64,000 nucleotides of DNA from Actinophytocola algeriensis (GTDB lineage Bacteria; Actinomycetota; Actinomycetes; Mycobacteriales; Pseudonocardiaceae): the NCBI RefSeq assembly GCF_014203735.1, contig NZ_JACHJQ010000007.1, positions 124,001 through 188,000 on the forward strand, given 5' to 3'. This document shows, piece after piece, positions 52,240-60,474 of the stretch. A program made the position numbers and the translations under genes. Each line of letters begins with the position of its first letter. Position 1 is the first letter of the stretch. The notes beneath the pieces are model-generated. The model saw only the letters and a program-made list of their open reading frames with translations. It had not been told where the DNA came from and made no database searches.

Positions 52240-52430
52240 CGGGTTCCTCTCTCCTGATGCGGGGTCTGTACCCCACCAGCCTAAGTGGTCGCCGGTGCAC
52301 CCGATCGGCCCACTACCTTCGTCGGCTGATCCAATGTCGACGCACCGTTCCCGACCAATGACGGGTTGTCACGGTGCGGTGGCCGCCCGAGGCTCGGGCG
52401 ATCACAACGAACAGCCTTCGGGGAGGCGAC

Positions 52431-53705
52431 ATGCTCACCAAACGTCGCGTGCTCGGGGCGGGCGCCGGCGTCACGGCGGCCGTCCTGGTGCTCGTCACCG
52501 GCTGGCAGGCCGGTGCCGCTGAGGAACCGGTGCCGGACCAGGGCCTTTACCAGGTGCAGGGCGCGGACACCGCCGACGCACGGACCGACGTCACCCGCAC
52601 GGGCGTCGATGTGCTCGGGGTCCGCGACGGTGCCATGGAGGTCGTGGCGAGCCCGGCGCAGGCGGCCGCGCTGCGCGACCAGGGACTGACCTTGTCGCTG
52701 GACGGCGACTGGGACGCGCTGCTCGACGCGCGCGGTGGCGGGGTGTCCCGCGCCGCGGCGGCCGACTTCCCGGCCGGCGACGAGGGTTACCACACGTACG
52801 ACGAGATGGTGGCCGCGCTGCAGGCCGCGGCGTCGGCGCACCCGGACATCACGGCGGTGTCGAGCGTCGGCAGCACGTACGAGGGCCGCGACATCCCGGT
52901 CATCAAGATCAGCGACAACGCGGCGACCGACGAGGACGAGCCCGAGGTGCTGTTCACGTGCAACATGCACGCGCGCGAGCACCTGACCACGGAGATGTGC
53001 CTGCACATCGTGGACCGGTTCACGTCCGGCTACGGGTCCGACGCCGGGGTGACCGGTGCCGTGGACTCGAAGGAGATCTGGGTCGTCCCGTCGCAGAACC
53101 CGGACGGCGCGGAGTTCGACATCGCGGGCGGCGAGTACGCGGGCTGGCGCAAGAACCGCCAGCCGAACTCCGACGGCACCGTCGGCACGGACATCAACCG
53201 GAACTTCTCCTACAAGTGGGGCTGCTGCGACGGTTCGTCGACCACACCGTCCGCGGAGGACTACCGGGGGCCGTCGGCCGCGTCCGCGCCCGAGGTGCGG
53301 GCGGTGCAGGCCTTTGTGGACTCGCGCGTGGTCGGCGGTGTGCAGCAGATCAAGGGGCACATCGACTTCCACACGTTCTCCGAACTGGTGCTGTGGCCGT
53401 TCGGGCACACCTACGACACGGTGACCGAGGGCATGACGCAGGAGGAGTACGACCGCTTCAAGTCGGTCGGCGAGGAGATGGCCGCCTCGAACGGTTACAC
53501 GCCGGATCAGTCGTCCGGGTTGTACATCACCGACGGTGACATCAACGACTGGATGTGGGGGCAGCACAAGGTGCTCTCGTACTGCTTCGAGATGTACCCG
53601 TCGGGCGGCGGCATCGACGGCTTCTACCCGCCGGACGAGGACATCGCCCCGCAGACGACCCGGAACGACGGCGCGGTCGACATTCTGCTGGCCAACGCTT
53701 CCTGA
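52431..53705 (+). CDS. Secreted M14 zinc carboxypeptidase
   Basis: 424 aa from the ATG at 52431 (GGGGAGG upstream). The signal peptide has TKRR, a hydrophobic run and AGA near residue 29. A propeptide of about 90 residues precedes the catalytic domain. Zinc ligands are His180 and Glu183 (NMHAREH) and His314 (HIDFHTF); the general base is Glu387 (YCFEMYP). It resembles the Streptomyces carboxypeptidase T group. A strong terminator follows. Confidence 0.94.
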   Translation: MLTKRRVLGAGAGVTAAVLVLVTGWQAGAAEEPVPDQGLYQVQGADTADARTDVTRTGVDVLGVRDGAMEVVASPAQAAALRDQGLTLSLDGDWDALLDARGGGVSRAAAADFPAGDEGYHTYDEMVAALQAAASAHPDITAVSSVGSTYEGRDIPVIKISDNAATDEDEPEVLFTCNMHAREHLTTEMCLHIVDRFTSGYGSDAGVTGAVDSKEIWVVPSQNPDGAEFDIAGGEYAGWRKNRQPNSDGTVGTDINRNFSYKWGCCDGSSTTPSAEDYRGPSAASAPEVRAVQAFVDSRVVGGVQQIKGHIDFHTFSELVLWPFGHTYDTVTEGMTQEEYDRFKSVGEEMAASNGYTPDQSSGLYITDGDINDWMWGQHKVLSYCFEMYPSGGGIDGFYPPDEDIAPQTTRNDGAVDILLANAS

Positions 53706-53719
53706 GCTGGTGTTTTCGT

Positions 53720-53750
53720 GATGGCCCGGCGGCTGCGCCGCCGGGCCATC
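53720..53750 (+). terminator. Terminator after the M14 carboxypeptidase
   Basis: Perfect 14-bp stem GATGGCCCGGCGGC / GCCGCCGGGCCATC with a 3-nt loop, 14 bp after the stop. Its right end overlaps the 3' end of the TIR remnant. Confidence 0.85.
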
Positions 53751-53873
53751 ATTCGTTCTCTCGACAGAAGGCTGCGACTACTTCGCTGTGCCGATGGCTC
53801 AGCACCGACGTGACGTAGTTGCGTCTTCGCCCGCGAAGGAGACCGCTACGTCGAAGTCGAACTCGTCCGGCAC
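53749..53873 (-). pseudogene. Remnant of a TIR-domain gene
   Basis: A GTG at 53873 reads VPDEFDFDVAVSFAGED, the hallmark first strand of bacterial TIR domains (usually FDVALSFAGEDR). After one missing C near 53822 the adjoining frame reads NYVTSVLSHRHSEVVAAFCRENE and stops at 53749. About 41 residues survive of a domain that normally has 130 or more. It has no neighbour that would make a defence system. It is squeezed between two terminators, which suggests a relic of a lost island. Confidence 0.5.
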
Positions 53874-53898
53874 CCGGTCATGGTGTCACGGGTGCCGG
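53867..53898 (-). terminator. Terminator at the end of the class V aminotransferase
   Basis: CCGGCACCCG (53867-53876) pairs with CGGGTGCCGG (53889-53898), 12-nt loop, spanning the stop codon of the aminotransferase gene. Confidence 0.6.
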
Positions 53899-55061
53899 GT
53901 CAGTTCGCGCACCGACGCGATGGCCTTGTCCAGTTGGGCTGGGCTGGTGAAGTAGTGCGGGGACGCGCGGACGATCAGGTCGAGGCCGCGGCGGGTCATG
54001 TCGTACTGGGTCGACGTGGTTCCCGAGACCGTCACCGTGATGTTCTGGTCCGCGAGGCGGTCGCGGACCTCCGTCGGGGGGACGCCGTCGACGGTGAACG
54101 TGACCAGGCCGCAGCGGACCTCGCCCAGGTCGTGGATCGTCACTCCGGGCAGGTTGGCCAGGCCTGAGCGCAGGTGTTCCGCCCGGGAGCGAACCGCGGC
54201 CTCGATGTTCGGCACGCCAAGGGCCAGTGCGTACCGGGCCGCCGCGATCAGGCCGAGGCGGTCCGCGACGCTCGACTCCCAGAGTTCGAACACGCGCGCG
54301 TCCGGCCGCAGCGAGAACCGGTCCGGGGCGTCCCACGTGCCGCTGTGCAGGTCGACCTGCCTCGGCTGGAGGCGGTCGCGGATCCGGCCGCGCACCACCA
54401 GGAAACCCGTACCGCGCGGGCCGCGCAGCCACTTGCGGCCCGTGCCCGTGACGATGTCCGCGTCGAGGTCGCTCAGGTCCACCTGGCCCGCCGACTGGCA
54501 CGCGTCCAGCAGCACCAGCGCACCCGCTTCGTGTGCGGCCTCGATGACCGCCGCGGCCGGGTTCACCAGGCCGCCGTTCGTCGGGACGTGGACCAGGGAC
54601 ACCAGTCGTACGCGCTCGTCGAGCATGGTGCGCAGCGCCTGCACGTCCACGGCGCCCGTGGCATCCGACGGGATCGGTGCGACCTCGGCGCCGACCTCGG
54701 CCGCGCGGCGCAGCAGGGGGACCGCGTTGCCGCCGTACTCCGCCTCGGTGCACAGGATGCGGTCGCCCGGGGCGAGCGGGATGGCGTCGAAGGCGACCAG
54801 CCACGAGCGGGTGGCGCTGTCGGTGAACGCGACCTCGTCCGCCTCGCAACCCAGCAGGCGCGCGAAGTCCTCGTAGCCCGCGGCCAGGTCGTCCGCCCGC
54901 TCGGTGGCCGCCCGGTAGCCGCCCACCTCGGCCTCGCGGCGCAGGTGGGCCACCACCTCGTCCAGCACCTGGACGGGTGGCAGCGACGAGCCCGCGCTGT
55001 CGAGGAACACGCCGCGGTGGTTGCCCGGGGTGTCGGCCCGCACCGCGTGCAGGTCGATCAC
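53886..55061 (-). CDS. Class V PLP-dependent aminotransferase (cysteine desulfurase/EgtE-like)
   Basis: 391 aa from the GTG at 55061 (VIDLHAVRADTPGNHRGVFLDSAGSSLPP). The PLP Asp is in VLLDACQSAGQVDLS and the Schiff-base Lys in GTGRKWLRGPRGTGFLV. There is no catalytic Cys loop like that of IscS. It resembles isopenicillin N epimerase-like proteins and EgtE of ergothioneine synthesis, but no other egt gene is here, so the substrate is open. It overlaps the solute-binding protein gene by 4 bp. Confidence 0.87.
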   Translation of the reverse strand: MIDLHAVRADTPGNHRGVFLDSAGSSLPPVQVLDEVVAHLRREAEVGGYRAATERADDLAAGYEDFARLLGCEADEVAFTDSATRSWLVAFDAIPLAPGDRILCTEAEYGGNAVPLLRRAAEVGAEVAPIPSDATGAVDVQALRTMLDERVRLVSLVHVPTNGGLVNPAAAVIEAAHEAGALVLLDACQSAGQVDLSDLDADIVTGTGRKWLRGPRGTGFLVVRGRIRDRLQPRQVDLHSGTWDAPDRFSLRPDARVFELWESSVADRLGLIAAARYALALGVPNIEAAVRSRAEHLRSGLANLPGVTIHDLGEVRCGLVTFTVDGVPPTEVRDRLADQNITVTVSGTTSTQYDMTRRGLDLIVRASPHYFTSPAQLDKAIASVRELTRHP

Positions 55062-56578
55062 CGCGGGGTCCAGGCCTCTAGGTTCCACCACGCACCCCAG
55101 GTGAAGTCGGCGCCGGCCGCGTCGACGACCGGCTGGTAACCGTCCCAGCTCTCGCGCATGACGTAGGTGTGGTTCGGCGCCACCAGCACCACCATGCCCG
55201 GTGCGCCCACCCACGACCGCTGGAACTTGCGGTACGCGGTCGCGCGCTGCGCGGGGTCCGTCGCCGTGCGGCCGGTCTCCAGGGCCTCGTCGACCGTCTC
55301 GTTGTCGTAGGCGCCGAGCGCGGAACCGCTGTGCACCAGCGGGTACAGGTCCGGGTCCGGGTCGAACGGGTCACCGAAGCGCACCACCGACGGGCCGGGC
55401 AGGTCGGAGGTCGCGGGCGTGGGGGTCACCTCGACGCCGACCGCGCGGGCGTTCGCCGCGAACGCCCGCGCCAGTGCCTCCGACACCGAGTCGCCGGCCG
55501 GGTAGTGCAGCGTGAACCGGGCAGGCACGCCGTTCTTGGTCCGCACACCGGCCTCGCCCGGCAGCCAGCCGCCCGCGGACAGCGCGTCGAGGGCCCTGGT
55601 CACGTCGAACTCGAACGTGGCGTCCGCGTCGACGAACTCGGCCAGCACGTTCGGCATCGGCGTGTAGGCGACGCGTGCCTTCGTCGCGACCGCGTCCTCG
55701 ACCATGGACTCGCGGTCGACCGCGTGGTTCAGCGCGAGCCGCAGGTCCGGGTCGCCGGTCACGGGGTCGCCGGTGGGCAGCACGACGGCCCGCACGTCGG
55801 CGGCGCTGTGGTAGGCGACCAGCATGCCGTCGGTGTCCTCGAACCCGGCGGCCAGCGGCGGCGGCAGCACGGCGCCGTCGAGCTTGCCGTCGCGGAGCCG
55901 GGCGGCGCGGGCGTCGTCGTCGGGGATGAACTCGATGGTGACCTTCTCGATGGCGGGCGGGTCGTTCCAGTACGAGGCGTTGGCGGTCAGCACCATCCGC
56001 TTCTCGCGGGTCCACGACTGCAGGCGGTACGGCCCGGTGCCGACCGCCTCCGGTGTGGCGACCGACTCGCTGGACACGATGCCGAGCACGAGCAGTTCGG
56101 GGAACGGCGCGTACGGCGCGGTCAGGTCGAAGCGCACGGTCGACGGGTTGAGCGCGGTGACGTCCTTGAGCATCGAGAACCGTTTCCGCACCGGCGATTT
56201 CCGCGCCGGGTCGAGCACCGCGCGGTAGGTGGCCACGACGTCCTCTGCTTCGAACGGTGTCCCGTCGGCGAACGTGACCTCGCCGCGGAGGCGGACCGTC
56301 CACGAGCGACCGTCGGCGGACGGCTCCGGCAGGTCGACCGCGAGCGCGGGCCGCAGCGCCAGGTTGGCCTCGTGCTCGACGAGCCCGTCGAACAGCTTCG
56401 CGGCGCCGTTCTCGGCGTACCCGGACAGCGGGTTCACGTCGGCGGGCTCGTCGGCGACGGCGATCACCATCGAGGTGCCGTCCGGGTCGCCGGAGGCCGG
56501 TGGCGCCGGGTCACCGGTGCAGGCGCCCACGAGCGCGGCCGCGAGCAACGGCACCAGGAGACGCGACTTGTGAGGCAC
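55058..56578 (-). CDS. Family 5 (oligopeptide-type) solute-binding lipoprotein
   Basis: 506 aa from the GTG at 56578. The lipobox LVGAC gives lipid Cys17. SBP_bac_5 features: VNPLSGYAENGAAKLFDGLVEHE, LRGEVTFADGTPFEAEDVVATYR, VGTGPYRLQSW and LRLALNHAVDRESMV. No permease or ATPase genes are linked, so it is an orphan or shares a transporter. Coupling to a PLP enzyme hints at an amino-acid or peptide ligand; that is inference. Confidence 0.9.
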   Translation of the reverse strand: MPHKSRLLVPLLAAALVGACTGDPAPPASGDPDGTSMVIAVADEPADVNPLSGYAENGAAKLFDGLVEHEANLALRPALAVDLPEPSADGRSWTVRLRGEVTFADGTPFEAEDVVATYRAVLDPARKSPVRKRFSMLKDVTALNPSTVRFDLTAPYAPFPELLVLGIVSSESVATPEAVGTGPYRLQSWTREKRMVLTANASYWNDPPAIEKVTIEFIPDDDARAARLRDGKLDGAVLPPPLAAGFEDTDGMLVAYHSAADVRAVVLPTGDPVTGDPDLRLALNHAVDRESMVEDAVATKARVAYTPMPNVLAEFVDADATFEFDVTRALDALSAGGWLPGEAGVRTKNGVPARFTLHYPAGDSVSEALARAFAANARAVGVEVTPTPATSDLPGPSVVRFGDPFDPDPDLYPLVHSGSALGAYDNETVDEALETGRTATDPAQRATAYRKFQRSWVGAPGMVVLVAPNHTYVMRESWDGYQPVVDAAGADFTWGAWWNLEAWTPR

Positions 56579-56653
56579 GAGGCCCGACCCTAGCCGGGCG
56601 ACATATCCTCGCGGGGAGGGATTACGCATTCTCGCTCCGGGAGGTCGGTTGCC

Positions 56654-57427
56654 GTGCGCGTCGCGTTGAGCCAGATCACGTCCTCGCCATCACCAACGGA
56701 GAACCTGGAGCTGGTGGCGGCCCAGGTGAAGGCCGCCGCGGCGGACGGGGCGTCGGTGGTCCTGTTCCCCGAGGCGACCATGGCGTGTTTCGGCACGTCA
56801 CTGGGCCCGCTAGCGGAGCCACTGGACGGGCCGTGGGCGACGGCGGTGCGCGCGATCGCGGCCGAGCACGACGTGCTCGTGGTGGCGGGCATGTTCACTC
56901 CGTCACCGGACGGACGCGTGTTCAACACGTTGCTGGCGACCGATCGTGACCGGCACGTGGGCTACGACAAGATCCACCTGTACGACGCGTTCGGCTTCCA
57001 GGAGTCGCGGACCGTCGCGCCGGGTGACGATCTCGTCGTGCTCGGTGATCTCGGCGTGGCGACCTGTTACGACGTCCGGTTCCCCGGCGTGTTCACCGGG
57101 CTCGCGGACAAGGGCGCGTCGGTGGTGCTGCTCGGCGCGTCGTGGGGTGCGGGGCCGGGCAAGCGGGAGCAGTGGGAACTCCTGGTGCGGGCGCGGGCGC
57201 TGGACTCGACGTGCTGGGTGGTGGCGTGCGGGCAGGCGGACCCGGGTGCGCGGGCAGGGTCGCAGAAGGCGCCAACCGGGATCGGGTACAGCCTGGTCGC
57301 GGCGCCGGACGGGTCGGTGTTCGCGTCGCTGGGCGCGGACCCGGAGCTGCTGGTCGTGGACCTGGACCTGGACCGCGTCGCGAAGGTGCGCGAGACCATC
57401 CCGGTGCTGGCGAACCGCCGGATCTGA
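56654..57427 (+). CDS. Nitrilase-superfamily amidohydrolase
   Basis: 257 aa. The Glu-Lys-Cys triad is Glu40 (LFPEATM), Lys106 (YDKIHLYDAFGFQES) and Cys138 (ATCYDVRFPGVF). The pattern and length fit the Nit1/Nit2-like branch (deaminated glutathione or omega-amide hydrolases). In actinomycetes the exact substrate is unclear. It is divergent from the solute-binding protein gene; the 75 bp between them hold the promoters. Confidence 0.92.
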   Translation: MRVALSQITSSPSPTENLELVAAQVKAAAADGASVVLFPEATMACFGTSLGPLAEPLDGPWATAVRAIAAEHDVLVVAGMFTPSPDGRVFNTLLATDRDRHVGYDKIHLYDAFGFQESRTVAPGDDLVVLGDLGVATCYDVRFPGVFTGLADKGASVVLLGASWGAGPGKREQWELLVRARALDSTCWVVACGQADPGARAGSQKAPTGIGYSLVAAPDGSVFASLGADPELLVVDLDLDRVAKVRETIPVLANRRI

Positions 57428-57440
57428 CGGCCCGCTGCGA

Positions 57441-57520
57441 TGAAGGGGTCCTTCATCACCTCGGGCGCACCGAAGGGGTCCTTCGTCACGTCCAGCGCAC
57501 CGAAGGGGTCCTTCATCACG
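57441..57520. repeat. Tandem 30-bp repeats with GAAGGGGTCCTTC palindromes
   Basis: GAAGGGGTCCTTC begins at 57442, 57472 and 57502, an exact 30-bp period. Each is followed by (A/G)TCAC and a more variable half. The third copy runs into the stop codon of the P450 gene. The palindromes resemble the stem-loops at 19292 and 38696 in design but not in core sequence. Likely a 3'-end or bidirectional terminator cluster. Confidence 0.75.
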
Positions 57521-58826
57521 TGCGCGGGGTCGCGACGATGCGGGCGCCCCGGGACGGGACCAGCGTGATGTTGCGGGGTTTCGGGAACTCCTCGTGCGGG
57601 CTCGCCGCGCGGATGTCGTAGCGGGACAGGGCTTCCTTCAGCACCGCGACCGCTTCCTGCAGGGAGAAGCCCGCGCCGATGCAGCGGCGCACGCCGCCGC
57701 CGAATGGGATCCACGTGCCCGCCTCCGGGGTCCTGCCGAGGAAGCGGTCCGGGCGGAAGTCGTTTGGTACCTGGTGGACGTTCGCGTCCCGGTGGACCAG
57801 GGAGATGCTCGGCGCCACGATGGTGCCCGCGGGCAGGCGGTAGCCCGCGAGCTCGACCGGTTCGGTCAGCAGGCGGGCCACGTTCTGGATCACCGGGCGG
57901 CGGCGCATGGCCTCCTTCGCCACGGCTTCCAGGTACTCGTCGTCACCGTCGTCGGCCGCCTGCTGCGCGCGGCGCAGGAGGTCCGGGCGCCGCGACAGTT
58001 CGTGGAACGACCAGGCGAGGGCGGTCGCGGTGGTTTCGTGGCCTGCCAGCAGCAGGGTGATCATCTGGTCGCGCAGCTCGAGGTCGGACAGCTCGTCGCC
58101 TGCCGTGGTGAGCAGGCGGGACAGCACGTCGTCGCGTTCGGTCAGGTCACCCGCCGCGCGGCGGTCGGTGATCTCCGCGTACAGCAGGCGGTCGGCGGCG
58201 TGCAGGTTCTCCCAGTTGCGCCGCCAGACGCCGAACCGGCGCAGCCGCGGGTAGCTCCAGCCGAGCACGGTGAGCGGGCCGATGTCGGAGATGCGGCGCA
58301 GCCGGGGCCGCAGCTCGGCGAGGCGCGGGCCCTCGGCCATGCCGAACACGACACGCAGGATGATCTCCAGCGTCACCGCGTTCATGCGTGGGTGCACGGC
58401 GAACGGGGTGCCGACCGGCCAGCGCTCGACGAACGCGGCGGCCAGGTCGGTCATGAGGTCGCGGTAGCCGCGCAGTGCGGCGCCGTTGAACGCGGGCATC
58501 AGGAGCTTGCGGGCACGCAGGTGCTCGCCCTCGTCGGTGGTGAGCAGCGAGTGCCTGCCCATGACCGGTGCCAGCAGCCCGTTGCCCTCACCGGCGTGGA
58601 AGATCGTCGGCGCGCCCGCGAAGACCTGGCGGATGTGCTCGGGGCGGCTCAGCGTGACGATGGTCCGGTTGGCCGCGACCCGGGTGGTGAACAGCTCGCC
58701 GTAGCGGCGGCGCCAGCGCGCGTGGATCTGGCGGCGGAAGGCGACGAACAGGATCGTCTGCACGAGCCGCGGCAGGTTCGATCCGGGTGGCAGGGCGGTT
58801 CCCGGTGGTGCCTCGACCGTGGCCAT
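57516..58826 (-). CDS. Cytochrome P450
   Basis: 436 aa. The haem ligand is Cys382 in FGGGVRRCIGAGF, the oxygen-activating I-helix is AGHETTATAL, the ExxR-type K-helix is EAMRRRP, and the PERF-like region is FRPDRFLG. It is a soluble bacterial P450, close in style to the CYP135/CYP138 group. The substrate is unknown. No ferredoxin is linked. It is divergent from a TetR gene with a perfect palindrome between them, so the substrate is probably the inducer. Confidence 0.94.
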   Translation of the reverse strand: MATVEAPPGTALPPGSNLPRLVQTILFVAFRRQIHARWRRRYGELFTTRVAANRTIVTLSRPEHIRQVFAGAPTIFHAGEGNGLLAPVMGRHSLLTTDEGEHLRARKLLMPAFNGAALRGYRDLMTDLAAAFVERWPVGTPFAVHPRMNAVTLEIILRVVFGMAEGPRLAELRPRLRRISDIGPLTVLGWSYPRLRRFGVWRRNWENLHAADRLLYAEITDRRAAGDLTERDDVLSRLLTTAGDELSDLELRDQMITLLLAGHETTATALAWSFHELSRRPDLLRRAQQAADDGDDEYLEAVAKEAMRRRPVIQNVARLLTEPVELAGYRLPAGTIVAPSISLVHRDANVHQVPNDFRPDRFLGRTPEAGTWIPFGGGVRRCIGAGFSLQEAVAVLKEALSRYDIRAASPHEEFPKPRNITLVPSRGARIVATPRT

Positions 58827-58835
58827 GTCCAGTTT

Positions 58836-58849
58836 TATACGCGCGTATA
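58836..58849. promoter_or_regulatory. Perfect palindrome between P450 and TetR genes
   Basis: TATACGCGCGTATA is a 14-bp perfect palindrome, 10 bp upstream of the P450 start and 26 bp upstream of the TetR start. It is likely the TetR operator controlling both directions. Confidence 0.7.
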
Positions 58850-58875
58850 GATACGCTCACAAGTACGATCAGCCG

Positions 58876-59448
58876 GTGGGCCATCGCGAACAGCTGCTCG
58901 CCGCGGCGCGGCAACTGCTGGAGGACAAGGGATACGCGCACATCACCGCGCGCGACCTCGTCGCCGCGTCTGGCACGAACCTGGCCTCGATCGGCTACCA
59001 CTTCGGTTCGAAGGCGGGGCTGCTGAACGCGGCGCTGGGGCAGATGTTCGAGGAGTGGGCGCGTCAGCTCGCGGAGATCGCGCTCGCGGAACCGGCCGCG
59101 TCACCGATCGAGCGCGCGCACCGGACGTGGGCCGCGTTCCTGGACGACGTCGGCGGGCGCCGGGCGGTCCTGCTGTCGTTCGTGGAGGCGATGGCGCAGG
59201 CCGACCGTTCTCCCGAGCTGCGCGAGCAGCTGGCCGGGACGTACCGGAACGTGCGGGCGCGGGCGAGCGGCATCGTGGCCGACGCGCTGGCGACCACGCC
59301 GGACGACCCGCGCTGCACCGCGGTGGCGAGCTGGATCATGGCGGTGTGCGACGGGTTGGCGATGCAGTGGTTGCTCGACCCGGCCGCCGCGCCGCGGGGC
59401 GAGGACCTGTTGAGCGGGTTGACGGCCTTACGCGCGCTGTCGGGTTGA
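58876..59448 (+). CDS. TetR-family regulator, likely repressor of the P450
   Basis: 190 aa from the GTG at 58876; the longer frame from 58819 would start before the palindrome and is less likely. HTH at about 14-48 (LEDKGYAHITARDLVAASGTNLASIGYHFGSKAGLL). The C-terminal region is a typical TetR ligand domain (WAAFLDDVGGRRAVLLSFVEAMAQ). Hairpin element B starts 5 bp after its stop. Confidence 0.9.
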   Translation: MGHREQLLAAARQLLEDKGYAHITARDLVAASGTNLASIGYHFGSKAGLLNAALGQMFEEWARQLAEIALAEPAASPIERAHRTWAAFLDDVGGRRAVLLSFVEAMAQADRSPELREQLAGTYRNVRARASGIVADALATTPDDPRCTAVASWIMAVCDGLAMQWLLDPAAAPRGEDLLSGLTALRALSG

Positions 59449-59453
59449 GGCCG

Positions 59454-59499
59454 GGGCGGCCGCCGGCCCCCGATCACCAGCCTAGGGGCCGGGACCGAC
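59454..59499. repeat. Hairpin element B with conserved GATCACCAGC loop
   Basis: Related to element A at 47962: both start GGGCGGCCG, have a C-rich strand, the loop GATCACCAGC(C/G)TAG and end GGGACCGAC. Here the stem is CGGCCCC / GGGGCCG. It also follows a regulator gene directly. Two DnaA-box-like TGTGGACAA words lie downstream at 59525 and 59544. Confidence 0.55.
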
Positions 59500-59597
59500 G
59501 ATCCCGGGTCGTCGCCCCGGTTCCTGTGGACAACCGTTCGCGCTGTGGACAACCCCGGCTCGCGCGGCCGCGCGTGTCGGTGCCCCGTGAGAGGCTG

Positions 59598-59629
59598 GAA
59601 CCCGGGGCCGGAGGCCGGCCCCCGGGTTC
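59598..59629 (-). terminator. Terminator after nadC
   Basis: GAACCCGGGGCCGG pairs with CCGGCCCCCGGGTTC with one bulged C and a 3-nt loop, ending 3 bp from the nadC stop. Confidence 0.7.
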
Positions 59630-59631
59630 GG

Positions 59632-60474
59632 TCAGCGCAGGTCCAGCCCCAGGTCGAGCGCGGCCGCCGAGTGCGTCAGCGCACCGACCGACAGGTAGTC
59701 GACACCGGTGTCCGCGTAGACGCGGGCGTCCGCGATCTTGAGGCCGCCCGACACCTCCAGCTTCGTCACCGCGCCAAGGTCGGCGACCCGACGGACCGCC
59801 GTGGCGCAGTCTTCCGGCGTGAAGTTGTCCAGCAGCACCAGTTCCGCCTTCTCGGCGAGGGCCTCGTCGAGCTGGTCGAGGCTGTCGACCTCCACCTCGC
59901 ACGGCAGGTCCGGCGCCCGGTCGCGGGCCGCGCGCAGCGCAGCGGCCACCGAGCCCGCCGCGGCGACGTGGTTGTCCTTGATGAGGACCGCGTCGCCGAG
60001 GCCGAGGCGGTGGTTGACGCCGCCGCCGCAGCGGACCGCGTACTTCTCCAGCAGGCGCAGGCCCGGCAGCGTCTTGCGGGAGTCGCGGATCGCGACCCCG
60101 GTGCCCGCGACCGCCTCGACCCACTCGGCCGTCGCCGTCGCCACGCCGGACAGGTGGCACAACAGGTTCAGCGCGGTGCGTTCCGCCGTGAGCAGCGCGC
60201 GGACCGGGGCACGCACCACCAGCACGTCGTCGCCCGGCCGCACCCGGGCGCCGTCCGCCATGGTGGACAGCACCTCGTAGTCGCCGATCACCTCGTCGAA
60301 CACGGCCCGTACCGCGGGGAGCCCGGCCACGACGCCGAACGCGCGCGGGGCGATCGTCGCCGTCGCGACCGCGTCCTCGGGGACCGTCGCCGCCGTCGTC
60401 GCGTCCGGGCCGTAGCGCAGGTCCTCCGCCAGCGCGGTCTTCACCACGCGGTCGAGGTCGTCCTCGTCGATCAT
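59632..60474 (-). CDS. nadC: Nicotinate-nucleotide diphosphorylase (carboxylating)
   Basis: 280 aa from the ATG at 60474. It makes nicotinate mononucleotide from quinolinate and PRPP. Substrate-binding residues lie in ALNLLCHLSGVAT, DSRKTLPGLRLLEKYAVRCGGGVNHRLGL, IKDNH, EVEVDSLDQL and LEVSGGL. It overlaps the nadB stop (ATGA). Confidence 0.95.
   Translation of the reverse strand: MIDEDDLDRVVKTALAEDLRYGPDATTAATVPEDAVATATIAPRAFGVVAGLPAVRAVFDEVIGDYEVLSTMADGARVRPGDDVLVVRAPVRALLTAERTALNLLCHLSGVATATAEWVEAVAGTGVAIRDSRKTLPGLRLLEKYAVRCGGGVNHRLGLGDAVLIKDNHVAAAGSVAAALRAARDRAPDLPCEVEVDSLDQLDEALAEKAELVLLDNFTPEDCATAVRRVADLGAVTKLEVSGGLKIADARVYADTGVDYLSVGALTHSAAALDLGLDLR

Noticed and set aside
53760-53880. 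Direct plus-strand peptide in the gap after the M14 peptidase
   Set aside because: The plus-strand frames have no start with a ribosome binding site; the minus-strand reading gives the TIR signature instead.
57441-57520. Possible CRISPR array
   Set aside because: Three units with a 30-bp period leave no room for unique spacers, and there are no cas genes. The units are palindromic tandem repeats.
57067-57714. Peptide with repeated MKDPFGA units on the minus strand
   Set aside because: The peptide repeat is only the translation of the 30-bp DNA repeats and continues antisense to the nitrilase-family gene.
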